Assembly: GCA_002384765.1 (NCBI GenBank) | Contig: DGBM01000306.1 | Span: forward strand, 1 to 12,322 | Reading direction: 5' to 3' | Source of the DNA: Demequinaceae bacterium UBA4004 | GTDB taxonomy: Bacteria; Actinomycetota; Actinomycetes; Actinomycetales; Demequinaceae | DNA: 12,322 bases | Part shown: piece after piece, positions 1 to 7,014 of the stretch | Layout of the letters: the number at the start of each line of letters is the position of its first letter | How positions within the stretch are numbered: the stretch's first letter is position 1 | Position numbers and translations under genes: made by a program | The notes under the pieces: model-generated | The model's input: only the letters and a program-made list of their open reading frames with translations | Database searches by the model: none | Told to the model about the DNA's origin: nothing

Positions 1-1
1 G

Positions 2-184
2 GAGAGGTTCAACCGGACCACCCTTGAGGAATGGGCCTATGCGCTGCCCTACCTCTCCGAAACCGAACGTTCAGCACGCTTCAGCGACTGGCTCCACACC
101 TACAATCACCACCGCGGCCACACCGCGCTCGGTGGCAAGTCACCAGCCGACCTCGTGCCCACCCTGTGTGGACAGAACAGCTAG
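2..184 (+). CDS. IS481-type transposase, C-terminal fragment (cut by window start)
   Basis: This is the last 60 codons of an integrase-core (rve/DDE) transposase, open from base 2 to the TAG at 182-184. It shows the pattern usual at the C-terminus of IS481-family transposases: ERFNRT near the catalytic glutamate, then EWAY, then a WLHTYNHHRGHTALGGKSP segment. In IS481/IS3-type enzymes the E of the ERFNRT-like motif is the third residue of the DDE triad. The rest of the protein and the left end of the element lie outside the window, so it is unknown whether the gene is intact upstream. Its stop codon falls on the left junction of the IS630 element: T182 and A183 are the TA flank and G184 is the first base of that element. 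The right terminal repeat of the IS481 copy was not identified; if present it should lie in the sequence now to the right of 1291. Confidence 0.85.
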   Translation, partial: ERFNRTTLEEWAYALPYLSETERSARFSDWLHTYNHHRGHTALGGKSPADLVPTLCGQNS

Positions 185-195
185 TGTCGTGCGTC
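184..195 (+). repeat. Left terminal inverted repeat of the IS630 element
   Basis: GTGTCGTGCGTC directly follows the TA at 182-183. It matches the reverse complement of 1278-1289 at 11 of 12 positions, with a T/C difference at position 7. Confidence 0.85.
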
Positions 196-227
196 ATTAA
201 TTCATTGACAGTGTGGGATGATGGGGT

Positions 228-1292
228 ATGCCATCACCCGCACTGGAACTGAGCGATGAGGACCGCGCGACGCTGAGGTCGTGGACGAGGTCGCGGACGT
301 CGTCGGCGGGCCGTGTCGAGCGGGCCCGGATCGTGTTGGCGGTCGCCGATGGCGCCGGCACCACGGCGGCGGCAAGGCAGGTCAGGGTGTCACGTCCGAC
401 GGTGATCAAGTGGCGCGACCGGTTCGCCGCGCACGGGCTTGCCGGGCTGGAGGACGAGGCACGTCCTGGGCGGCCCAAGAGCATCGATGACGCGGCGATC
501 ATCGCGGCCACGCTGGAGCCACCGCCGGACAAGATGGGTGTCACGCACTGGTCGTCGCGGCTGTTGGGCAAGCATCTGGGTATCGGCGACGCCACCGTGG
601 CGCGCGCCTGGCGCAAGTACGGGGTCAAGCCCTGGCGTCGAGAGACCTTCAAGTTCTCCACCGACCCCGAGCTGGAGGCCAAGGTCCGCGACGTCGTGGG
701 CCTGTACTTGAACCCACCGGAGAAGGCGATCGTGCTGTGTGTGGACGAGAAGTCCCAGATCCAGGCCCTGAACCGCACCGCACCGATCCTGCCGCTGCGC
801 CCGGGGCTTCCGGAGAAGGCCACTCATGACTACAAGCGCAACGGCACCACCACCTTGTTCGCCGCCTTGGGGGTCGCCACCGGCAAGGTGACCGACCAGT
901 GCTACGACCGGCACGGCAAGGCCGAGTTCCTCGACTTCCTCAAGAAGGTCGCCAAAGCCTACCCGCGCCGGGAGCTGCACGTGGTGCTGGACAACTACCA
1001 CACCCACAAGCACGACGACATCAACCGGTGGCTCGAGAAGAACCCTCGAGTGACCTTGCACTTCACGCCGACCAGCGGGTCCTGGCTGAACCTGGTCGAG
1101 GTGTTCTTCGGGATCATCACCCGCCAAGCGATCCGACGCGGCTCCTTCGACAGCGTCAAACAGCTCATCGGCGCGATCAGCACCTTCATCAACGGCTGGA
1201 ACGACCGCTGCCACCCGTTCATCTGGACCAAGACCGCAGACGAGATCCTGCCCCACGCCACCCGTAAACGAGATTCAGACGCGCGACACTAG
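228..1292 (+). CDS. IS630-family DDE transposase (354 aa)
   Basis: This catalyses cut-and-paste movement of the surrounding element. The N-terminal part (about residues 8-140) is a helix-turn-helix region, with a first HTH around TTAAARQVRVSRPTVIKW (residues 45-62) and a winged-helix second half. The catalytic part has D173 in IVLCVDEKSQ, D255 in VVLDNYHTHK and E291 in SWLNLVEVFFG. There are 35 residues between the last two, as in the DDE_3 domain of IS630 enzymes. No frameshift or internal stop was seen. The ATG at 228 follows a G-rich stretch (GGGATGATGGGG) that can serve as a weak ribosome site. The stop codon is completed outside the right repeat by the TA flank, so the last codon depends on target duplication. 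The gene is not part of the metabolic locus. Confidence 0.93.
   Translation: MPSPALELSDEDRATLRSWTRSRTSSAGRVERARIVLAVADGAGTTAAARQVRVSRPTVIKWRDRFAAHGLAGLEDEARPGRPKSIDDAAIIAATLEPPPDKMGVTHWSSRLLGKHLGIGDATVARAWRKYGVKPWRRETFKFSTDPELEAKVRDVVGLYLNPPEKAIVLCVDEKSQIQALNRTAPILPLRPGLPEKATHDYKRNGTTTLFAALGVATGKVTDQCYDRHGKAEFLDFLKKVAKAYPRRELHVVLDNYHTHKHDDINRWLEKNPRVTLHFTPTSGSWLNLVEVFFGIITRQAIRRGSFDSVKQLIGAISTFINGWNDRCHPFIWTKTADEILPHATRKRDSDARH
1278..1289 (-). repeat. Right terminal inverted repeat of the IS630 element
   Basis: Read on the minus strand this is GTGTCGCGCGTC, the partner of the left repeat. It lies inside the 3' end of the transposase gene, whose stop TAG (1290-1292) is supplied by the flanking TA plus the next host base. 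Confidence 0.85.
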
Positions 1293-1429
1293 CGGACATG
1301 GTTGAGGCTGGACGCCTGGTGCGAGGCGTGTGGTCAAGATTCAGTCGACGCATACCTCCGAGCCGGACACGGGCAGTCCTCGGAAGAGCCCGTCCCTACT
1401 TCGCAGGGCGTCCTCGCGCTAGCTCCTGC
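1293..1429. other. Unassigned gap between the IS630 element and tetR
   Basis: These 137 bases show no supported gene. A short CCCT/AGGG hairpin (1394-1397 with 1405-1408) is too weak to call a terminator for tetR. The right end of the IS481-type copy may be hidden here, but no repeat partner is visible in the window. Confidence 0.5.
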
Positions 1430-2119
1430 TCACCTAGCCAGTTTGCCCGTTTGAATCGGGGCGACGTCGGACGCGGGATCCCCAGGGCACTCTGACCTCA
1501 GCGCTCGCACGCTCATGGTGGCGAAAGCGGCGCCGATCTCCTTCGCACTGAACTGTCCGTCCGGACGGTACCACTGGTTAATCCAGTTGATCATGCCGAG
1601 GATGCCGAACACCGCCATGCGTGGGTCCAGATCGGCCGCGATCTCCCCGGTCTCCTGTCCTTCGATGACCAACTGGCGCAGCTTGGCTTCGTAAGCGTCA
1701 CGGGTTTCGATCACCCGGTGTTGCCGGGCCTCCGAAAGTGCGGACCTGTCGTTGTAGAACGCAGCCGTGACGTGGAAGTGCTCCGCCGCAAATTCGGCGT
1801 GGAGGCGCAGGGTGCGCTCAATCTTCTCGAGAGGCGTAAGAGTGGGGTCGTCGATGCCGCCGACCAGGTCAAGGAAGAAGTTGTGCGCGTACTCGGTGAT
1901 TCCGAAGAGGAGGTCTTCCTTCGAGTTGATGTAGTGGTACAGGCTGCCCTTTTGGAGACCTACCGCATTCGCGAGGTCCTGGAGGGAGGTGCTTGCGTAT
2001 CCCTTCTCGTAGAAGAGCCGCGCCGCCGTCTCGTAGATCTGGTCGTAGCGCTGGTCGGTCTTCGTTGGACCCTGGCGGCGCCGGGGCCAGCGGCTGGCTG
2101 CGTCGTCAACTGTAGTCAT
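1430..2119 (-). CDS. TetR/AcrR-family transcriptional regulator (229 aa)
   Basis: This is a one-component repressor-type regulator. Residues about 26-70 form the TetR N-terminal DNA-binding domain, with ETAARLFYEKGYASTSLQDLA and the recognition-helix region VGLQKGSLYHYINSKEDLL. The C-terminal part (GMINWINQWYRPDG, FAT) resembles regulators of the KstR2/TetR_C_33 type that commonly bind acyl-CoA ligands; the ligand here is inference. I chose the ATG at 2119 rather than the upstream in-frame start at 2227. The extra 36 residues look non-coding and would run through the putative operator, while the ATG at 2119 has GGAGAGG and AGGA upstream and gives a normal TetR length. It is divergent from the transporter operon with a 167-bp gap, the usual arrangement of a local regulator with its target. 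The C-terminal tail past the last helix (about residues 210-229) has no recognisable domain. Confidence 0.9.
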   Translation of the reverse strand: MTTVDDAASRWPRRRQGPTKTDQRYDQIYETAARLFYEKGYASTSLQDLANAVGLQKGSLYHYINSKEDLLFGITEYAHNFFLDLVGGIDDPTLTPLEKIERTLRLHAEFAAEHFHVTAAFYNDRSALSEARQHRVIETRDAYEAKLRQLVIEGQETGEIAADLDPRMAVFGILGMINWINQWYRPDGQFSAKEIGAAFATMSVRALRSECPGDPASDVAPIQTGKLAR

Positions 2120-2189
2120 TCCTGGAGGTCCTCTCCTTGGTCCCGCCCGCACTGTAGGTGCCGCCGCAATACCGATATGGCGCCCAGCC

Positions 2190-2218
2190 TTGCGTTGGTC
2201 TGTGACCCGAAGCATACT
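2190..2218 (+). promoter_or_regulatory. Possible sigma70-type promoter for the transporter operon
   Basis: TTGCGT (2190-2195) and CATACT (2213-2218) are spaced by 17 bases, giving partial matches to the -35 (3 of 6) and -10 (4 of 6) consensus. The candidate operator begins two bases after the -10 box, a position where a bound repressor would block transcription. The matches are weak and could be chance. Confidence 0.35.
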
Positions 2219-2219
2219 A

Positions 2220-2239
2220 TCGACCAATCGGTCGACCGA
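2220..2239. promoter_or_regulatory. Candidate TetR operator in the tetR/transporter divergent region
   Basis: TCGACC-AATC-GGTCGA (2220-2235) is a perfect 6-bp inverted repeat with a 4-base spacer. It overlaps a second perfect palindrome, TCGGTCGACCGA (2228-2239). It lies about 50 bases before the start codon of the substrate-binding protein and about 100 bases before tetR. Palindromes containing GACC...GGTC are typical of TetR operators in actinobacteria. A related motif occurs at 10229-10244. Assignment to the adjacent TetR protein is inference. Confidence 0.6.
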
Positions 2240-2286
2240 AATCTACCGTCCGGCAGGTCGTAACCATCCGTTTGAGAGGACACCTG

Positions 2287-3552
2287 ATGTCAAGACTGAG
2301 AAAGACTTTGCCTGCGGGCATGCTCGCACTGTCCATGGCGGTCGTTGCCGGCTGCGGAGGCAGCGCTGTTACCGGTGGGGGCGAGGACGACACAGAAGGG
2401 CCCCTCACGATCGGCGTTGTTGGCCCAATGAGCGGCCCGTCCGCCCTGTTCGGTGAAGAATTTCCGATTGGTGCGGAGTTGGCCGTGCAGTGGCTGGAGG
2501 AGAACGGCGGCGCAGACGGTCGCGAGATCGAGCTCCGCACCGTCGACGACCAGGCGGACCCCGAGGCGGCCGTGGCCGGGGTGCGAGAGCTCACCGACGA
2601 CGGGGTCCGCATCTTCATCGGCACCGTGAACAGCCCCGTGGCACTGGCACTTTCCCCGGTGATGGAGCAGACCGACAGCGTCCTGCTGACGACGGCGGCG
2701 CACGCCCAGGAGCTCACGCATGAGAACTTCAGCGAGAACGTCTTCCGTGTGACGGACAACCCATACATGCGGCAGCGCGCACAAGCAAAGCTTGCGGCCG
2801 AGGTCGCTCCCGACGCCAAGAAGTGGGCGCTCGTCGGCCCAGACCACGCGTACGGCGTCAGCACGATGCGCGCGTTCGCATCCGGTCTCCGGGACTTCAA
2901 CCAGGGGGCCACCATGGGTAAGGCTGTCTTGGCACCCTTTGCCGCCTCTGACTACCGGAACAGCATGTCCCGGGTCGCGGGGCAGAACCCGGATGGAGTC
3001 TTCAGTTCGCTCTACGCGAGCGACGGGGTGACCGCATACCAGCAGGCTAGCGCGATGGGACTGTGGGACGACGACACCCTCTTGATGGATTCTGCGAACG
3101 AATTCTTCGTCGCGCGTGCCATGAAGGAGAACACTCCTGACCACTGGACGGCCTTCCACTGGTACCACGGCGCATATGACAACGAGATGAGCACCTTCAT
3201 CGCCGACGCATACATGGAAGAACACGGTGCGGAACCCACGGGCTTTGTCGGCGAGGCGTTCTCTGCAGTTCTCGCGGTCGCTGCAGCAGTCGATGCCAGC
3301 GGCAGTGCGGCTACAGACGACCTGATCGAGAATCTCGAGGGTCTCGAGTGGGAGACCCCGAGCGGGACCCGCACAATGCGGGCTGAGGACCACCAGACAG
3401 TCAAGGACGTCAACTTCGTCCGGCTGCGGGGATGCGCCGACTGCGAAAATGGCTACGAAGTGGTTGAGTCTCGTGCGATTCCGGGAGACGACATCATCGA
3501 GCCGCCCGCGCCGGGTGAGCCGACCGAGTACGGTCCTGGCACAGATCTCTGA
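2287..3552 (+). CDS. Branched-chain amino acid-type ABC transporter substrate-binding lipoprotein (421 aa)
   Basis: This is an extracytoplasmic receptor of the LivJ/LivK (Peripla_BP_6) type that would deliver ligand to the LivHM permeases encoded next. The N-terminus is a lipoprotein signal: basic MSRLRK, a hydrophobic stretch, and lipobox V-A-G-C with the lipidated Cys at residue 23, followed by a Gly/Asp/Glu-rich linker. The mature part opens with LTIGVVGPMSGPSALFGEE, the conserved first strand of this family, and continues to FVGEAFSAVLAVAAAVDASG and a C-terminal lobe. Length is usual. I chose ATG 2287 over a TTG at 2272 because GAGAGGA (2274-2280) is correctly spaced before it. Liv-type receptors in catabolic loci often bind aromatic acids or other organic acids rather than amino acids, so the ligand is open. 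It is the first gene of the operon; the next starts 33 bases on. Confidence 0.9.
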   Translation: MSRLRKTLPAGMLALSMAVVAGCGGSAVTGGGEDDTEGPLTIGVVGPMSGPSALFGEEFPIGAELAVQWLEENGGADGREIELRTVDDQADPEAAVAGVRELTDDGVRIFIGTVNSPVALALSPVMEQTDSVLLTTAAHAQELTHENFSENVFRVTDNPYMRQRAQAKLAAEVAPDAKKWALVGPDHAYGVSTMRAFASGLRDFNQGATMGKAVLAPFAASDYRNSMSRVAGQNPDGVFSSLYASDGVTAYQQASAMGLWDDDTLLMDSANEFFVARAMKENTPDHWTAFHWYHGAYDNEMSTFIADAYMEEHGAEPTGFVGEAFSAVLAVAAAVDASGSAATDDLIENLEGLEWETPSGTRTMRAEDHQTVKDVNFVRLRGCADCENGYEVVESRAIPGDDIIEPPAPGEPTEYGPGTDL

Positions 3553-3585
3553 CCACTAGATCAACGACAAGCGTAGGAGGCGGCG

Positions 3586-4458
3586 ATGGCCGAGTTCCTG
3601 CTGGCAGCCGTTAACGGACTGACCTCAGGATCGATCGTGTTTCTGGTCGCAGCCGGGCTGACACTGGTTTTTGGTGTCGGAGGAGTGCTCAACTTCGCGC
3701 ACGGCGGCGTGTTTGCCGTGGCGGCGTACACGATGTACACGATGTTGTCGCAACTCGGCACCAGCTGGTCGGCTTTCGCCGCCTCGGCGCTTGTCGCCAT
3801 CGTGGTCGCAGCCGTGCTCGGCGCGCTGGCGGAACTGCTGTTCGTTCGCAAGTTCTACAAGTTGCGCCACGAGTACACGCTGTTGGGCACCTATGCCCTT
3901 CTGCTGGTCATCGATGGCAGCCTGTTGCTCGTCTGGGGCCTTGAGCCCAAGACCAGTCCTGCTCCGCAGGCGCTGCGCCAGGCGATAGACCTCGGGCCGA
4001 CCCGGGTGTCGACCTTGTCGATCTTCATCATCCTGATCGCGCTGCTGTCGCTCGGTGGTCTGTACTACTGGCTGCAGAGAACCTCCTTCGGCCACCTCGC
4101 GAAGGCAGCGGCGCACGACCGCGAGGCGAGCATGAGTCTGGGAGTGAATGTCCCGTTCGTCATGACCGGCGTGTTCGTGGTCGGAAGCATGCTTGCGGGT
4201 GTCGCCGGCGCTGTACTTGCACCAAATCAGGCGCTGAACCCAGAACTTGGCAACCTCTTCATCATCCAGGCCTTCGTCGCGGTGGTCCTGGGAGGGCTCG
4301 GGAGTGTCGGAGGCGCCTGGCTGGCTGCCATCATCCTGGGGCTGGCCGACTCCCTGTGGTTCACCTACTTGCCTGATGTTCCACAGATCGGAGTTTTCGT
4401 GGTCCTGGTTGCAATCCTCGTTCTGAAGCCCACCGGTCTGGCGGGGGCGAAGGCATGA
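3586..4458 (+). CDS. LivH-type branched-chain amino acid ABC transporter permease (290 aa)
   Basis: This is an inner-membrane permease of the BPD_transp_2 family and one half of the channel. It has many hydrophobic segments. The family signature near the N-terminus is GLTLVFGVGGVLNFAHGG, and the C-terminal region AFVAVVLGGLGSVGGAWLAA includes the GLGS-containing loop that contacts the ATPases. Length is typical of LivH. The start has a strong ribosome site, AGGAGG at 3575-3580, five bases before ATG. Its last bases overlap the next gene in ATGA (4455-4458), which indicates translational coupling. Confidence 0.93.
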   Translation: MAEFLLAAVNGLTSGSIVFLVAAGLTLVFGVGGVLNFAHGGVFAVAAYTMYTMLSQLGTSWSAFAASALVAIVVAAVLGALAELLFVRKFYKLRHEYTLLGTYALLLVIDGSLLLVWGLEPKTSPAPQALRQAIDLGPTRVSTLSIFIILIALLSLGGLYYWLQRTSFGHLAKAAAHDREASMSLGVNVPFVMTGVFVVGSMLAGVAGAVLAPNQALNPELGNLFIIQAFVAVVLGGLGSVGGAWLAAIILGLADSLWFTYLPDVPQIGVFVVLVAILVLKPTGLAGAKA

Positions 4459-5468
4459 AGTGGAGGAAGGGCTCTGAGGGCACGCGCACGCTCTCGGGAT
4501 TGGCCGCAGTCGCAGTCCTCGTCGTCTTGCTGTTGGTGCCGTTTATGGTCGCAACCAGCCAGATGTTTCGCATCGGGGCCGCCGTCACGGCCGGTCTGCT
4601 TGCATTGAGCTTCAACCTGCTCTTCGGTACGACGGGATTGATCTCCTTCGCCCACGCGGCCTTCTTCGCCCTCGGGGGCTATGGGATCGGGATCGCGCTC
4701 GACGCTGGCTTCAGCTGGCCTCTCGCCCTGCTCATCGGGACAGGGCTCGGGGGCGTGGTCGGGGCCGCCTTTAGCGGGCTGGCCCTCCGGTTGTCGGGTA
4801 TCTACTTCTCCATCATCACCCTGGGACTGGGCGAGATCATTCACATCGTCATCTTGCAGTGGACTTCGGTCACCGGGGGCGACAACGGCTTCTCAGGCAT
4901 CAGGGCCGGTGTCTTCTTGGGAGTCGACCTGGACAATGCGGTCTTCTACTACTGGGTTCTCGTGGTGACCGCTGCCCTCGGCGCCTTGGCGCTGTGGCGG
5001 ATAACGTTCTCGCGGTTCGGTCGGACATTGACAGCCATCCGAGAGGACGAGGTCCGGGCCGCCTTCCTGGGTATCCCGGTCAGGCGATACCGCGCGGCCT
5101 CGTTCACGATCTCCGCCACGTTCGCGGCTCTGGCAGGTGCTCTCTTTGCGCCGCTCGTCGGTCTGATGGTTCCTGCCAACGCTGGGTGGGCACAGTCAGC
5201 GGAGCCGATCCTGGCCACTCTGCTCGGCGGCGTGAACGTCTTCTTCGGGCCGCTGCTCGGGGCGGGAGTGTTCGCCGGGATCGACTACGCCGCGCGGGAC
5301 TTCGCATCCTGGCGCATCGTCCTCACCGGGGCGCTTCTGCTGGCCGTCCTGCTCATCGCTCCCGGTGGTATCGCCGGCACCGCCAAGTCGTGGCTTCAGC
5401 GCAGGCGCGCAGCTCGTGCCGCAGGCGACGAGAACGTAGACAACAATGTCAGGGGAGGGGTCGCATGA
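4455..5468 (+). CDS. LivM-type branched-chain amino acid ABC transporter permease (337 aa)
   Basis: This is the second permease, partner of the LivH-type protein. After a first membrane span it carries the family motif NLLFGTTGLISFAHAAFFAL and later LSGIYFSIITLGLGEI. The C-terminal coupling region is ILATLLGGVNVFFGPLLGAG. The tail (RRRAARAAGDENVDNNV) is charged and cytoplasmic. It overlaps livH by 4 bases at its start and the ATPase gene by 4 bases at its end (ATGA, 5465-5468). A long open frame in another phase begins inside this gene at 4859 and runs in frame into the downstream ATPase gene; it does not look like protein until 5465 and is disregarded. Confidence 0.93.
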   Translation: MKWRKGSEGTRTLSGLAAVAVLVVLLLVPFMVATSQMFRIGAAVTAGLLALSFNLLFGTTGLISFAHAAFFALGGYGIGIALDAGFSWPLALLIGTGLGGVVGAAFSGLALRLSGIYFSIITLGLGEIIHIVILQWTSVTGGDNGFSGIRAGVFLGVDLDNAVFYYWVLVVTAALGALALWRITFSRFGRTLTAIREDEVRAAFLGIPVRRYRAASFTISATFAALAGALFAPLVGLMVPANAGWAQSAEPILATLLGGVNVFFGPLLGAGVFAGIDYAARDFASWRIVLTGALLLAVLLIAPGGIAGTAKSWLQRRRAARAAGDENVDNNVRGGVA

Positions 5469-6244
5469 CCGGCAAGACCGTCGCCCTGGCGGCAGTCGGC
5501 ATCGCCAAGGACTTCGCGGGCAATCGGGTGCTGCGCGACGTCAACATCAGCGTCGATCGTGGCCAGGTGCATGCACTTATTGGGCCGAACGGCGCAGGGA
5601 AGAGCACGCTCTTCAAGATCATCAGTGGTGAGATCGCGCCAACGGCTGGGCGCGTGGAACTTGATGGCAAGGACATGACTGGGATCAGCCCTCGTCTACT
5701 CACGAAGCGCGGGATCGGCCGCAACTTCCAAGTGCCCCGGGTGTTCAATGGCCTCTCGGTCTTCGAGAACCTCACCATCGCGCTCGAGTCCGCCGATCGG
5801 TGGAGTAAACACGACGGTCGGCGGGACGGTCGCTGGGTCTCCTCGCCCCGGGCTTGGGTTCGCAAGGAGGCCGACGCGATCCTGGAGCTCTTGAGTGTCC
5901 CGCACCTAATGGACAGGCCGGTGGCCGAGCTGGCGCACGGTGACCGCAAGCTCGTGGAGTTGGCGCTGACGCTGGCGCAGGATCCGACAATGTTGCTTCT
6001 CGACGAGCCGATGGCCGGAATGTCACCGGACGAAGTGCACAGGTGCGCAAACGTCATTGCGAAGCTGCACGAAGAGCGAGGACTTACTGTGTTGCTCGTC
6101 GAGCACGATATGGAGACGGTGTTTCGGCTCGCCTCCCAGATCAGCGTCCTGGCGGGTGGGGTTGTCATCGCGTCAGGATCCCCGGACGAGGTACAGCAAA
6201 ACGCCGCCGTCCGAGAGGCCTACCTCGGAAAGGCGGAGTCGTGA
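5465..6244 (+). CDS. LivG-type ABC transporter ATP-binding protein (259 aa)
   Basis: This cytoplasmic ATPase powers the importer together with the LivF-type subunit. Walker A is GPNGAGKST (residues 40-48), the Q-loop region is IGRNFQVPRVF, Walker B is MLLLDEP with D180/E181, and the H-loop is VEHD with H214. The insert between Q-loop and signature and the C-terminal EAYLGK are typical of LivG. The signature helix reads LAHGDRK (156-162) where LSYGQQR or LSHGEQR is usual, so the serine that normally contacts the gamma-phosphate is Ala157. The ATG overlaps the livM stop (ATGA). The stop overlaps the GTG start of the next gene (GTGA, 6241-6244). Confidence 0.94.
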   Translation: MTGKTVALAAVGIAKDFAGNRVLRDVNISVDRGQVHALIGPNGAGKSTLFKIISGEIAPTAGRVELDGKDMTGISPRLLTKRGIGRNFQVPRVFNGLSVFENLTIALESADRWSKHDGRRDGRWVSSPRAWVRKEADAILELLSVPHLMDRPVAELAHGDRKLVELALTLAQDPTMLLLDEPMAGMSPDEVHRCANVIAKLHEERGLTVLLVEHDMETVFRLASQISVLAGGVVIASGSPDEVQQNAAVREAYLGKAES

Positions 6245-7011
6245 GTTCGGGTGTGCTTGCGGAGAAGGCTGGGCGGACGGGGACACCGGCCGCACTGTCA
6301 GTTGTGGACCTGCACTCCTACTACGGCAGCAGTCACGTGGTGAAGGGCTTGTCCTTCGACGTTGCTCCTGGCAAGGGCATGGCCATTCTTGGCCGCAACG
6401 GTGCCGGCAAGTCGACGACCTTGCGGTCCGTGATGGGGCTGGTGGACAAGACCACGGGGTCAATCCGGATCGACGGTGTCGAAGTGCACCGTGAGGCGCC
6501 CTACCGGCGTGCCCGGCGAGGCCTAGCACTGGTATTCGAAGATAGGCGAATCTTCCCCGATCTCACTGTGGCACAGAATCTCGAGATCCCAAGCGCGAAG
6601 ACCGCTCAGCCGCACCTGTCGTTGGACGACATCTTTGACATGTTCCCCCTCCTCTCGGACATGAGAGCTCGAAGCGGAGGAACGCTCAGCGGCGGTGAGC
6701 AGCAGATGCTCGCGATTGCGAGGGCAGTCAAGGCACAGCCCACGGTGCTGCTTATGGACGAGCCGAGTGAGGGATTGGCCCCGAAGATCGTCGAGGACCT
6801 TGTCGTCCGCATCAAGTCGCTGCGGGAGCAACTGGCCCTGTCCATCGTTGTGGCCGAGCACAAGCAGTGGTTCTCCCGGGAGGTCACCGAGTCCGTCGGG
6901 GTCCTTGCGAGCGAGTCCGGCTCGATGGTGTTCCACGGAAGCTGGTCGGACTTCGACGCACACCCAGAGGTCACCGAGCGATACCTCAGCATTGGCGCAG
7001 CGGACGACTAG
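6241..7011 (+). CDS. LivF-type ABC transporter ATP-binding protein (256 aa)
   Basis: This is the second ATPase of the Liv-type importer. Walker A is GRNGAGKST (51-59), signature LSGGEQQ (149-155), Walker B VLLMDEPSEGLAP with D173/E174, and the family's EDRRIFPDLTV segment (100-110) is present. The H-loop has His207 (VVAEHKQ), where many LivF proteins carry Gln. I placed the start at GTG 6241, overlapping the livG stop and preceded by AAGGCGGAG. A longer in-frame open reading frame from 6043 lies entirely over livG and is not supported. About 19 residues precede the ATPase fold, slightly longer than usual for LivF. The stop at 7009-7011 is three bases before the next start. Confidence 0.93.
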   Translation: MSSGVLAEKAGRTGTPAALSVVDLHSYYGSSHVVKGLSFDVAPGKGMAILGRNGAGKSTTLRSVMGLVDKTTGSIRIDGVEVHREAPYRRARRGLALVFEDRRIFPDLTVAQNLEIPSAKTAQPHLSLDDIFDMFPLLSDMRARSGGTLSGGEQQMLAIARAVKAQPTVLLMDEPSEGLAPKIVEDLVVRIKSLREQLALSIVVAEHKQWFSREVTESVGVLASESGSMVFHGSWSDFDAHPEVTERYLSIGAADD

Positions 7012-7014
7012 ACG

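Larger units (their letters stand above)
184..1289 (+). mobile_element. Complete IS630-family insertion sequence (1106 bp)
   Basis: A single transposase gene fills an element bounded by imperfect inverted repeats, GTGTCGTGCGTC at 184-195 and the complement of GTGTCGCGCGTC at 1278-1289 (11 of 12 matching). Both ends are flanked by TA (182-183 and 1290-1291), the target duplication expected for the IS630/Tc1-mariner group. Because both flanks read CTAG, the exact border is ambiguous by one base each side. The transposase is full length with a DDE triad, so the copy may be active. It inserted at the stop codon of the IS481-type transposase; removing the element and one TA restores a reading that still ends in TAG. 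Confidence 0.88.

Noticed and set aside
390..1256. Long minus-strand reading frame opposite the IS630 transposase
   Set aside because: Antisense open frames are expected in GC-rich DNA; the composition shows no domain and the plus strand has a full DDE transposase.
1394..1408. Short CCCT/AGGG hairpin as a tetR terminator
   Set aside because: Only four base pairs and no T-run on either strand.
2120..2227. N-terminal extension of the TetR reading frame to 2227
   Set aside because: The extra 36 residues do not resemble TetR proteins, would cover the candidate operator, and the ATG at 2119 has ribosome-site sequence and gives the normal length.
2290..3393. Long minus-strand reading frame opposite the substrate-binding protein
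   Set aside because: It is a shadow of a clearly recognisable plus-strand lipoprotein gene and has no identifiable motif or ribosome site.
4859..5464. Long plus-strand reading frame inside livM that continues into livG
   Set aside because: It is an out-of-phase reading of livM (Arg/Gly-rich, no domain); recognisable protein begins only at 5465, where the ATGA overlap lies.
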